Under the pieces are notes generated by a model. The model made no database searches. It was not told the origin of the DNA and saw nothing but the letters and a program-made list of their open reading frames with translations. DNA of 64,000 nt from Vibrio sp. SNU_ST1 (GTDB taxonomy: Bacteria > Pseudomonadota > Gammaproteobacteria > Enterobacterales > Vibrionaceae), in the NCBI RefSeq assembly GCF_030563405.1, contig NZ_CP130748.1:1860001-1924000 (forward strand), written 5' to 3'. Both the position numbers and the translations under genes were made by a program. Of the stretch, positions 56,428-64,000 are shown in pieces. Each line of letters begins with the position of its first letter. Position 1 is the stretch's first letter.

Positions 56428-58071
56428 ATGGTTACGGAACAAAAAACAGCAGATGTTAGCTTCGACAGTCTTCTACGTATCTTTACAGTACCCGAAGGCC
56501 CAGATTCAACACTCACTCAAATTGAAGACAAACTTTCAAGAAACCTGAATCAATTCTTACGTGAACACATTGTGGCTGAAGAAAAGCCGTTGCGTGAAAT
56601 TGAGAAAGATTTTTCAAATGCTCACATCCCAGAGCAACCTGAGTTTGTTTCAGAACATACCGAGCATCTCCTCGATTCTCTTGTGTCTCATTCTGTACAT
56701 ACGTCGTCGCCAAGTTTTATTGGTCACATGACGTCTGCGCTACCCTATTTCCTGATGCCGCTTTCTAAAATCATGATTGCGCTAAATCAGAATCTAGTAA
56801 AAATCGAAACATCAAAAGCTTTCACTCCTCTAGAACGCCAAGTTCTGGGTATGTTACATCGCCTGATTTATCAGGATAGCGACCAGTTTTATTCTCGCTG
56901 GATGCACAGTGCCAACCACTCTTTAGGTGCGTTTTGTTCTGGCGGTACCATCGCGAACATAACAGCGCTTTGGGTTGCACGTAACAACGCACTAAAAGCA
57001 CAAGGTTCATTCAAAGGTGTGGAAAAAGAAGGCTTGTTTAAAGCCATGAAGCACTACGACTACGAAGGGCTAGCCATCTTAGTATCTGAACGTGGTCACT
57101 ACTCACTGAAAAAAGCCGCGGATGTCCTTGGTATTGGTCAAGAAGGTCTAGTATCTGTTAAAACGGATAACGACAACCGCATTTGTACGGACGATCTAAG
57201 ACTCAAGATTGAACAGCTCAAGCAGAACAAGATAAAGCCTTTCGCTGTCATTGGTGTGGCGGGTACAACCGAAACCGGTAATATCGACCCTCTAAGAGAC
57301 ATTGCAGAGGTGTGTGCTGAATCCGATTGTCATTTCCATGTTGATGCCGCTTGGGGAGGTGCGACTCTAATGTCGAACAACCATCGTCACCTACTTGATG
57401 GTATTGAATTGGCTGATTCAGTCACGATTGATGCGCATAAACAGCTCTATATCCCTATGGGTGCTGGCATGGTTTTGTTTAAGAAGCCAGATGCGATGAC
57501 CGCAATCGAACATCATGCTCAATACATCCTTCGTAGAGGCTCAAAAGACTTAGGCAGCCATACGTTAGAAGGCTCTCGTTCAGGTATGGCAATGTTAGTC
57601 TATGCCTCAATGCACATCATCAGTCGCCCTGGGTATGAACTGCTGATCGACCAGAGCATCAATAAAGCGCGCTACTTTGCCGACTTGATTAAAGATCAAA
57701 ACGACTTCGAACTGGTTTCAGAGCCTGAGCTTTGCCTACTGACCTATCGCTATGTGCCTGAATCAGTCAAAGCGGCGCTACTCAAGGCTAAATCATCTGA
57801 ACGTGTTGAACTGAATGAACTACTGAATGAACTGACCAAGTTTATTCAGAAGAAGCAGCGTGAAACGGGTAAGTCTTTCGTATCGCGAACGCGCTTAAAC
57901 CCCGAAATATGGGCGCATCAGCCAATCATCGTTTTCCGTGTAGTATTAGCAAATCCACTGACGGGCAATGATATTCTCTCTTCAGTGCTTGAAGAACAGC
58001 GTGAAATCTCTAAACTAGCACCTAACTTGATGAGTAAAATCACCAAACTGGTTACGCAAATTAACGCATAG
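56428..58071 (+). CDS. panP: PLP-dependent aspartate 1-decarboxylase PanP
   Basis: It makes beta-alanine from aspartate for pantothenate and CoA, replacing the pyruvoyl enzyme PanD in vibrios. The 547-residue group II decarboxylase has FCSGGTIANITALW, HVDAAWGGATLMS and the PLP lysine in TIDAHKQLYIPMGAG. The family is the vibrio/Shewanella non-PanD type (TIGR03799, from memory). The start used is the ATG giving MVTEQKTADVS; an ATG 63 bases earlier precedes the terminator hairpin. It is not in an operon with hexR, which starts 358 bp away. Confidence 0.9.
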   Translation: MVTEQKTADVSFDSLLRIFTVPEGPDSTLTQIEDKLSRNLNQFLREHIVAEEKPLREIEKDFSNAHIPEQPEFVSEHTEHLLDSLVSHSVHTSSPSFIGHMTSALPYFLMPLSKIMIALNQNLVKIETSKAFTPLERQVLGMLHRLIYQDSDQFYSRWMHSANHSLGAFCSGGTIANITALWVARNNALKAQGSFKGVEKEGLFKAMKHYDYEGLAILVSERGHYSLKKAADVLGIGQEGLVSVKTDNDNRICTDDLRLKIEQLKQNKIKPFAVIGVAGTTETGNIDPLRDIAEVCAESDCHFHVDAAWGGATLMSNNHRHLLDGIELADSVTIDAHKQLYIPMGAGMVLFKKPDAMTAIEHHAQYILRRGSKDLGSHTLEGSRSGMAMLVYASMHIISRPGYELLIDQSINKARYFADLIKDQNDFELVSEPELCLLTYRYVPESVKAALLKAKSSERVELNELLNELTKFIQKKQRETGKSFVSRTRLNPEIWAHQPIIVFRVVLANPLTGNDILSSVLEEQREISKLAPNLMSKITKLVTQINA

Positions 58072-58429
58072 CCATTCAATTTTAGTTGCATCAAATTGAA
58101 AATTTCTTTCTTTTTGATGTAACTTAGCTGTCAGTTCATACTCAATTTGCATTCTTTTTGCTCAAATCCTCATCCAATCCTGTAGTTTTCTAAAATTTTG
58201 TTGAGGTTTGTCATATTCTTAAGCATTCATGCCCTGTTTTTGTATTAGTAAATAGTATGTTGGGTTTATACTGACTCTATGGTGCTAGTTAGCTTGATAT
58301 CTATTTGACGCAGCAGTATTTACGATACCAAATCTACATTTGGCTTTGTGTTTACTGATATTTGCTTCAGCCATCCCCCTGGTAAAAGATATTAACTAGC
58401 AAGTTGTTCTCTATACCCTTGTGAACACT
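58072..58429. other. 358-bp intergenic region upstream of hexR
   Basis: No gene is seen. Near its left end, CATCAAA (58089-58095) and TTTGATG around 58113 form a 7-bp dyad that may fold the panP 3' end. The promoter of hexR must lie to the right. Confidence 0.35.
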
Positions 58430-59284
58430 ATGAATACATTAGAAAAAATACAAAAAAACCTGGAAAATTTCAGCAAGTCTGAGCGTAAGGTAGCCGAAGT
58501 AATCATGGCTTCCCCTCAAACTGCAATTCATTCTAGCATTGCTACCTTAGCTAAAATGGCTGACGTGAGTGAGCCTACAGTTAACCGCTTCTGTCGTCGT
58601 TTAGACACAAAGGGCTTCCCTGACTTTAAACTTCACCTAGCTCAAAGCTTGGCGAACGGTACACCTTACGTGAACCGTAATGTTGAAGAAGATGACGGTC
58701 CAGATGCTTACACGCATAAGATTTTTGAATCGACTATGGCTTGTCTAGATGTTGCTAAAAACAGTTTAGACGCGATGCAAGTAAACCGAGCGGTTGACTT
58801 ACTGACTCAAGCAAAACGCATTTCGTTCTTCGGACTGGGTGCCTCTTCTGCTGTAGCCAAAGATGCTCAAAACAAATTCATTCGTTTCAATATCCCAATC
58901 ACTTGTTTCGAAGACATCGTAATGCAACGCATGAGTTGCATTAACTGCAGTGATAACGATGTTATTGTTCTGATCTCTCACACTGGCCGCACTAAAAGCC
59001 AAGTAGAGATTGCGAACTTAGCTCGTGAAAACGGCGCGACAGTTATCGCTATCACAGCAAAAGACTCTCCGCTAGATAAAGCGAGCTCTCTGTCTATCTC
59101 ATTGGATGTACCGGAAGACACTGACGTTTACATGCCAATGGCAAGTCGTGTTGTTCAGATGACAGTTATCGATGTGTTAGCGACAGGCTTTACGCTTCGT
59201 CGTGGTTCTGGCTTCCGAGAGAATCTGAAACGAGTAAAAGAATCACTTCGTGATTCACGTTACGAAAAGTACTCTCAGTTCTAA
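58430..59284 (+). CDS. hexR: HexR, RpiR-family regulator of central carbon metabolism
   Basis: A 284-residue transcription factor. The N-terminal RpiR helix-turn-helix (about 1-77) includes LEKIQKNLENFSKSERKVAE and SEPTVNRFCRRL. The C-terminal SIS sugar-phosphate domain has FFGLGASSAVAKDAQ and VLISHTGRTKSQVE. HexR senses KDPG and controls Entner-Doudoroff and gluconeogenic genes in gammaproteobacteria (known). I choose the ATG giving MNTLEKI; an in-frame GTG lies nine bases earlier. Confidence 0.92.
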   Translation: MNTLEKIQKNLENFSKSERKVAEVIMASPQTAIHSSIATLAKMADVSEPTVNRFCRRLDTKGFPDFKLHLAQSLANGTPYVNRNVEEDDGPDAYTHKIFESTMACLDVAKNSLDAMQVNRAVDLLTQAKRISFFGLGASSAVAKDAQNKFIRFNIPITCFEDIVMQRMSCINCSDNDVIVLISHTGRTKSQVEIANLARENGATVIAITAKDSPLDKASSLSISLDVPEDTDVYMPMASRVVQMTVIDVLATGFTLRRGSGFRENLKRVKESLRDSRYEKYSQF

Positions 59285-59321
59285 TCTGTTAAGACATGAA
59301 CTTAAGAATCGAATTCAATTG

Positions 59322-59348
59322 AAAAACGGAGCCTAGAGCTCCGTTTTT
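59322..59348 (+). terminator. Terminator of hexR
   Basis: An 11-bp stem (AAAAACGGAGC with GCTCCGTTTTT) and 5-base loop lie 37 bases after the stop. Confidence 0.93.
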
Positions 59349-59364
59349 ATTTGTCTATTGAAAT

Positions 59365-59412
59365 GGGTTTAGGCCGTGATGGGTTTATGCTGTGATTGGT
59401 TATACTGTGTCT
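59365..59412. repeat. Short degenerate 16-bp tandem repeat
   Basis: GGGTTTAGGCCGTGAT, GGGTTTATGCTGTGAT and a looser TGGTTATACTGTGTCT follow one another between the hexR terminator and the end of the alcohol dehydrogenase gene, 29 bases beyond its stop codon. The first two are clear (13 of 16 identical) and the third is marginal. Confidence 0.55.
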
Positions 59413-59440
59413 GGTGATGTCGTGAGCAGATTGAAGACCG

Positions 59441-60733
59441 TCAGATAGTCCAGCTGTTGCCCTTCTCAACCACGCTGTTCTCGGACGCATAAGAATTAAT
59501 AATGGTAAAGCTCGACTCGGCGGCAGGTTCTTGATCAATTTGATTCATTGAAGCTCCCTCATGATGCCCTTCTACACAGCCGCACTTCTCGCAAACCTTC
59601 TTCAGAATATGTATAAGCCGTTCTTGGTTCAGCGGTAAAGGGTTCCCTTTAATCGCCACTGACTTGAGCGCGTCGGCAGACACCTCATCAAATTGGGCTT
59701 CACAGACACCAAATTCCAGTAAGCTTGGAAGCTTGAGCGTATCCAACACTTCAGACAACCAAGAAATCGCATCTTCTTCTGTTACTTCTACGTTACCTGT
59801 CACTATCTGAGAAATTCGCTGATAACGCGCTAGGATGTCACATCTCTGCTGCTCCTTCGCGGCAGATATATTCTCTAACATCACAAATGGCGCCAAGCGT
59901 GCAGCTATCACACTATGCGGAGCCGAGATTTTGCCCCCTAGCGCAGAAGCCAAACCATGCGCAGCGCCAAGTTTGGCGTTAGTTATCGCTATTCCCCCTA
60001 ACATAGAGGAAAACGCGAGATCAGAACGCGCTTGAGGCTCATCGTAGATACAGGCTTGCACTATAGAACCACTCAACTTACGCAACCCCTCTTCACAGAT
60101 CATATCGGTTAACGGGTTCGGTTCGCCACACACGTAGGCTTCCATCAGATGAGTAAAGGCATCCATCGCACCTCGTCCAGATAAATACAGATTAGTTCCA
60201 TGCGTTAGGGTTGGATCGACAATCGCAACGTCAGCCAGCATATCTGGGCTTCTAAGGCTGATTTTCACTTTGTCTTGCCCTGATTTCAGCACCGCATTTT
60301 TAGTGACTTCTGCACCTGTACTCGCTGTGGTTGGAATCGCGATAAACGGAAGCGGTTTGGTTTTAAGAGGGACATTACGCCCAACGACTTCAACATAGTC
60401 ATACAAATTACCTTGATTAGGTAAAACCGCGGCTAACGCTTTGCCCATATCGATGGCGCTACCGCCCCCCATAGCGACAACCATGTCTGGCTTAAATCGA
60501 CGTGCAGAAATAGCAGCCTCCTCAACCATTTTGATATTAGGTTCACCGGAAACGGCTATGTGTTGATAGCGCATACTCTGTGCATCGAGATAGTCAGTGA
60601 CGATTGAGGTGCGCTCTAATGTATTGCCAGTCACCAATAGTACGCTGTAACCGTATTGATTAAAGAGAGACAATGAAGCGGAGAGTGCTCCATCACCAAA
60701 GATGATCTTTGTAGATGTCATAAATTGAAACAT
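59441..60733 (-). CDS. Iron-containing alcohol dehydrogenase with C-terminal extension
   Basis: An NAD(P)-dependent group III dehydrogenase of 430 residues. The GGGS nucleotide motif is VVAMGGGSAIDMGKAL. Metal ligands lie in GAMDAFTHLMEAYV and in AAHGLASALGGKISAPH. The substrate is unknown. The fold normally ends near residue 385. Here a tail of about 48 residues follows, with a Cys/His cluster (CEKCGCVEGHHEG) and a polar end (NSWTI). Whether the tail is functional or an accretion cannot be told. Confidence 0.88.
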   Translation of the reverse strand: MFQFMTSTKIIFGDGALSASLSLFNQYGYSVLLVTGNTLERTSIVTDYLDAQSMRYQHIAVSGEPNIKMVEEAAISARRFKPDMVVAMGGGSAIDMGKALAAVLPNQGNLYDYVEVVGRNVPLKTKPLPFIAIPTTASTGAEVTKNAVLKSGQDKVKISLRSPDMLADVAIVDPTLTHGTNLYLSGRGAMDAFTHLMEAYVCGEPNPLTDMICEEGLRKLSGSIVQACIYDEPQARSDLAFSSMLGGIAITNAKLGAAHGLASALGGKISAPHSVIAARLAPFVMLENISAAKEQQRCDILARYQRISQIVTGNVEVTEEDAISWLSEVLDTLKLPSLLEFGVCEAQFDEVSADALKSVAIKGNPLPLNQERLIHILKKVCEKCGCVEGHHEGASMNQIDQEPAAESSFTIINSYASENSVVEKGNSWTI

Positions 60734-61243
60734 GGTGCCTCCTGCGCCTATGACCGAACAAAACTGCGAACTCTTGGTTTTTAGAAAATTGATGTTTGGA
60801 TTTTACATTTGAAATTTGATTTTCGTATTTACAACACAATCTCGGCATCCCAAATACGAATACACTAAAACATCGTTACATCAGACTGCTTACAGAATAT
60901 GGTTCCATACCTAGATAAAGGATGCCTCGTTCTGCGTTTGATTTTTTTGACAAGATGCAAGTTGTCGCACTAAATATGGACTAAAATCGCAATCTTAGGG
61001 GGAATTCACACACTAATACTGAGGGAAATTCACGGTGACAGTGGCCAGTAAACAAGACTCTACCCTTTTATGATTAATATTTGCGCTGATAGGCAAAACC
61101 TATCGTATTAAGAGGCAATTCCATCTTTATTTCCCCATGCCATTGAGGCATAGTTGGTTTTAAGAAATTTTGAGTGGCATTCATAAAAGAATAGTTAACA
61201 TAAATGAGTTAACGAGCCTCATCCCGTATTTAGGAGAAATTAA
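60734..61243. other. 510-bp divergent intergenic region
   Basis: No gene is recognised. It holds the divergent promoters of the alcohol dehydrogenase and grxA and an OxyR-like site at 61089-61103. An imperfect direct repeat (GGGGAATTCAC near 60999 and GAGGGAAATTCAC near 61022) is also seen. Confidence 0.45.
61089..61103. promoter_or_regulatory. OxyR-like site upstream of grxA
   Basis: ATAGGCAAAACCTAT fits the OxyR element ATAG-N-T-N3-A-N-CTAT except that the T is C. It lies 141 bp before the grxA start. At the proper spacing (7 bases) the second element is poor (AGAGGCAATTCCATC). grxA is an OxyR target in E. coli. Part of the match is due to a simple hairpin, GATAGG/CCTATC. Confidence 0.4.
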
Positions 61244-61507
61244 ATGTTTGTAGTTATTTTTGGTCGCCCTGCTTGTCCATTCTGTGTTCGCGCAAAAGAG
61301 CATGCTGAAACTCTTAAAGCTAAACGCGATGACTTCAACTACCGTTATGTTGATATCCACGCTGAAGGCATCAGCAAAGCTGACCTAGAGAAGACCGTTG
61401 GTAAACCTGTAGACACAGTGCCACAAATCTTCATCGACCAAGATCACATTGGCGGCTGCACAGAATTTGAAGCATACGCAAAAGAAAATCTAGGTCTTTT
61501 CGATTAA
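61244..61507 (+). CDS. grxA: Glutaredoxin 1
   Basis: A glutathione-dependent disulfide reductase of 87 residues. The active site is C11-P-F-C14. The cis-proline motif DTVPQIFIDQ and the glutathione-contact stretch GGCTEFEAYA are present. AGGAG before the ATG supports the start. The neighbour order grxA-ybjL recalls E. coli. It is monocistronic, with a strong terminator. Confidence 0.96.
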   Translation: MFVVIFGRPACPFCVRAKEHAETLKAKRDDFNYRYVDIHAEGISKADLEKTVGKPVDTVPQIFIDQDHIGGCTEFEAYAKENLGLFD

Positions 61508-61588
61508 TCTAGAATTTCTCATACGAGAATCGAAGCTAAAGCCTTAAACGGCTGATAAATAAATAGTTAGACTGTATGATTGATATAG

Positions 61589-61615
61589 AGCCCGCTCATT
61601 GTAGCGGGCTTTTTT
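61589..61615 (+). terminator. Terminator of grxA
   Basis: An 8-bp GC-rich stem (AGCCCGCT with AGCGGGCT), 6-base loop and six-base T run. Confidence 0.93.
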
Positions 61616-61754
61616 ATGACAATTTTTCAACCGGAGTAAGATTAAGGTCAATATCGAATAAAATTGAAAATAGCACTTATAATTTATTTATATTTAGATA
61701 CAATTCATTCCTCAAACTGATCCTGTGTTTCACGCTAATTATTGAGCAATCACT

Positions 61755-63437
61755 GTGAATATCGACGTTGTCTTGCTGTTAAAACAAAACCCCATCCTTC
61801 TCATCTTTGTTGTGTTATCTATTGGCCTCGCCATTGGTAAAATTCGTTTCGGTAGTCTCCAACTAGGAAATTCAATCGGTGTTCTGATTACTTCTCTTAT
61901 CATGGGACATCTTGGCTTTTCCTTTAACGCCGACGCTCTCACGATTGGTTTCATGCTCTTCATTTACTGTGTAGGTATTGAAGCCGGGCCCAACTTCTTC
62001 GGTATATTCTTCAGAGACGGTAAGCATTACCTAATTCTTAGCCTCGTTGTACTTTCCACGGCCATAGCCCTTACTTATTTTTGCAGCGAATATTTAGGTC
62101 TTGGTTTCGGACTTTCCGCAGGCATGATGGCGGGAGCACTAACAGCAACACCGATATTGGTTGGTGCGCAAGATGCACTCAATTCAGGTTTAGCTGAAGT
62201 ACCAAGAAACATGGACTTGGGTCTAGTCATAGAGAACCTATCAGTAGGCTACGCGATGGCTTATTTAGTCGGCTTAATCAGTATGATTATGTTTGCCCGC
62301 CTTATTCCAAAGCTTCAGAAAGTAAACCTACACGACTCTGCAGAACAAATAGCTCAAGAGCGCGGCCTAGGCACCTCTGGCCAGCGTAAGGTTTATTTAC
62401 CCATTATCCGAGCTTATCGTGTGGGACCAGAGCTAATTACCTGGACTGATGGCAAGAACCTTCGTGAACTTGGCATCTATCGCCAAACTGGTTGCTACAT
62501 CGAGCGTATTCGACGTAATGGTATTCTTGCCCACCCTGATGGCGATGCCATTCTGCAAGAAGGCGATGAAATCGCATTGGTTGGTTTCCCTGACAGCCAC
62601 GCTCGTCTTGATCCAAGTTTCCGAAACGGCAAAGAAGTTTTTGACCGTAACCTTCTCGATCTACGAATCGTTGAAGAAGAGATTGTCGTTAAAAGTGACA
62701 ACATCGCAGGTAAGCGTTTATCTGACTTAAACTTATCCGAATACGGCTGTTTCCTTAACCGCGTAGTAAGAGCTCAAATTGAAATGCCGATGGATTTAAA
62801 CATCGTACTTTCTAAAGGTGATGTACTACAAGTCAGTGGTGAAAAGAGCCGTGTTCACGGCCTTGCAGAAAAAATTGGTTTCATCTCGATTCACAGCCAA
62901 ATGGCCGATTTGACGGCTTTCTGTAGCTTCTTCATTCTGGGCATTTTGTTTGGTTTGATCACCATGACATTCGGCCAAGTCTCATTTGGTTTAGGTAATG
63001 CAGTTGGTCTTCTTCTATCGGGCATCATGCTTGGATTCTTACGAGCGAACCACCCTACCTTCGGTTACGTTCCTCAAGGGGCGTTGAATATGGTCAAAGA
63101 TCTCGGTTTGATGTTCTTTATGGTCGGTATCGGCTTGAGCGCCGGTGGTAAGATATTTGAGCATTTGACCCAAGTGGGTCCGCAAGTTATCGGGATAGCA
63201 CTTATCGTGAGTGTACTGCCGGTATTCTTCGCTTACCTAGTCGGCGCTTACGCACTGAAGATGAACCGAGCTCTTCTTTTTGGAGCCATAATTGGCGCAC
63301 GAACCTGTGCTCCGGCAATGGACATAGTAAACGACCACGCTCGTTCAACTATCCCAGCACTGGGGTACGCAGGTACGTACGCGATAGCCAATATATTGAT
63401 GACCTTAGCGGGTACCTTTATCATTATCATCAGCTAG
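61755..63437 (+). CDS. ybjL: YbjL-type AspT/YidE-family transporter
   Basis: An inner-membrane protein of 560 residues. It has two membrane halves (about 1-180 and 380-560, each about five helices; [12 protein letters not shown] and [12 protein letters not shown] motifs) flanking two soluble TrkA_C-type domains (about 205-370; [19 protein letters not shown] and [18 protein letters not shown]). The family includes the aspartate:alanine antiporter AspT; the substrate of YbjL is unknown. It starts at GTG with only a weak ribosome binding site. Confidence 0.9.
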   Translation: MNIDVVLLLKQNPILLIFVVLSIGLAIGKIRFGSLQLGNSIGVLITSLIMGHLGFSFNADALTIGFMLFIYCVGIEAGPNFFGIFFRDGKHYLILSLVVLSTAIALTYFCSEYLGLGFGLSAGMMAGALTATPILVGAQDALNSGLAEVPRNMDLGLVIENLSVGYAMAYLVGLISMIMFARLIPKLQKVNLHDSAEQIAQERGLGTSGQRKVYLPIIRAYRVGPELITWTDGKNLRELGIYRQTGCYIERIRRNGILAHPDGDAILQEGDEIALVGFPDSHARLDPSFRNGKEVFDRNLLDLRIVEEEIVVKSDNIAGKRLSDLNLSEYGCFLNRVVRAQIEMPMDLNIVLSKGDVLQVSGEKSRVHGLAEKIGFISIHSQMADLTAFCSFFILGILFGLITMTFGQVSFGLGNAVGLLLSGIMLGFLRANHPTFGYVPQGALNMVKDLGLMFFMVGIGLSAGGKIFEHLTQVGPQVIGIALIVSVLPVFFAYLVGAYALKMNRALLFGAIIGARTCAPAMDIVNDHARSTIPALGYAGTYAIANILMTLAGTFIIIIS

Positions 63438-63474
63438 TTTATTCAGCGTTATAGCGCTTTAGATTAGATATTTT

Positions 63475-63513
63475 AAATGCACTAATTCATCTTTGAGTTA
63501 GTGCATTTTTTAT
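63475..63513 (+). terminator. Terminator of ybjL
   Basis: An 11-bp stem (AAATGCACTAA with TTAGTGCATTT), 12-base loop and T run lie 37 bases after the stop. Confidence 0.88.
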
Positions 63514-63573
63514 TACTTAATCTCTTTTCTCATCCCACATCTCTATACTACTTTCCTCAAACTACAGACAAAA

Positions 63574-63600
63574 AAATAGGCGCTCAATGAGCGCCTATTT
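63574..63600 (-). terminator. Terminator of fabV
   Basis: AAATAGGCGCTCA and TGAGCGCCTATTT form a near-continuous palindrome with a small loop, followed on the minus strand by a T run. It lies 21 bases after the fabV stop. Confidence 0.88.
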
Positions 63601-63621
63601 AGTTTTATTTTGATTTGTGAA

Positions 63622-64000
63622 TTAGATGTCAGCTACATCAAATTCAACAGCTGTCTCTACATCAGCTTCGTAATCAACACCATCAACACCGAAACCAAAC
63701 AACTTCAAGAACTCTTCTTTGTACTCAACGTAGTCAGTCAGTTCTTTTAAGTTTTCAGTTGTGATTTGAGGCCATAGGTTACGACAATGCTCTTGAATGT
63801 CGTCACGCAGTTCTAGGTCATCTAGACGTAGACGGTTCACTTCATCAACTTCTGCTGCGCTGCCGTCTGCTTTGTATAGACGTTGGCTGAACATGCGGAA
63901 GATCTGTTCCATACAACCTTCGTGAATACCTTCTTCACGCATCTTCTTGAACACCATCGCGATGTAAAGAGGCATAACAGGAATCGCAGAGCTTGCTTGA
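63622..64000 (-). CDS. fabV: Enoyl-ACP reductase FabV, C-terminal part (5' end outside window)
   Basis: The frame remains open to the window edge, so the ATG at 63975 is internal. The 125 or so visible residues, [18 protein letters not shown] through [15 protein letters not shown] and VEFDVADI, match the C terminus of FabV from vibrios. This trans-2-enoyl reductase does the last step of each fatty acid elongation cycle and gives triclosan tolerance in this family. The active-site region lies outside the window. Confidence 0.95.
   Translation of the reverse strand, partial: QASSAIPVMPLYIAMVFKKMREEGIHEGCMEQIFRMFSQRLYKADGSAAEVDEVNRLRLDDLELRDDIQEHCRNLWPQITTENLKELTDYVEYKEEFLKLFGFGVDGVDYEADVETAVEFDVADI

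Noticed and set aside
56339..56548. Plus-strand 69-codon frame overlapping the start of panP
   Set aside because: It spans the terminator hairpin and the panP start in another frame.
1..64000. tRNA, rRNA, insertion sequence or integrase
   Set aside because: None was recognised on either strand. All larger frames belong to ordinary chromosomal gene families.

Overview
The window is a stretch of a Vibrio chromosome, most likely from a Splendidus-type marine species. The evidence is the set of recognisable vibrio genes: tfoY, hexR, panP, fabV, an H-NOX gene paired with a hybrid kinase, a DUF2947 protein, tandem Hsp70 homologues ending in a DUF3731-type tail, and the neighbours grxA and ybjL. 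Base composition looks like the mid-40s percent GC of vibrios. I see no rRNA, tRNA, insertion sequence, prophage or CRISPR array. Both ends cut genes: an Hsp70 homologue on the left and fabV on the right.

Layout. 1-3.8 kb holds two consecutive Hsp70-family genes. 3.9-5.6 kb holds small unknown genes and rimJ. 5.7-10.3 kb is tyrR, ycjF, ycjX and a small membrane protein, all on the minus strand, with a near-perfect TyrR box in front of tyrR. 10.4-13.6 kb is class I fumarase and divergent pabB. 13.7-17.7 kb carries an outer-membrane barrel, an H-NOX/hybrid-kinase pair and a CoA-type Nudix hydrolase. 18-22 kb is serine import and deamination (sdaC, sdaA) plus an aromatic amino acid permease preceded by a Phe/Tyr-rich reading frame. 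22.6-26.7 kb is queD, a chemoreceptor with a CxxCH haem site, and asnS.

26.8-31 kb is an exported-protein region: a lipoprotein with a ClpP-like domain, a trypsin-like protease and a partner secreted protein. 31-35 kb has a MocR-type regulator, a small unknown and an HD-GYP phosphodiesterase. 35-41.6 kb is filled by two tandem paralogous lipoproteins of about 1,050 residues, each with an HExxHxxGxxH zinc site. One of them carries a ten-G run in its coding strand.

41.8-49.1 kb is housekeeping (aspartate/aromatic aminotransferase, serC, a DUF294 protein with a DnaQ-like exonuclease, a YdgA-like protein). 49.3-51.7 kb is a two-gene signalling pair in which the kinase carries a receiver domain lacking its aspartate. 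52-56.3 kb has small outer-membrane and periplasmic proteins, tfoY, an HDOD protein and lysO. The right part is panP, hexR, an iron alcohol dehydrogenase, grxA (with an OxyR-like site), ybjL and fabV.

Themes. Aromatic amino acid control recurs (tyrR, a tyrP-type permease, a tyrB/aspC-type aminotransferase). Exported proteolysis is the main accessory theme, with homopolymer tracts close to or inside the surface genes. Short tandem repeats whose period divides by three start exactly at the stop codons of queD (nine 15-mers) and of a response regulator (four 18-mers).
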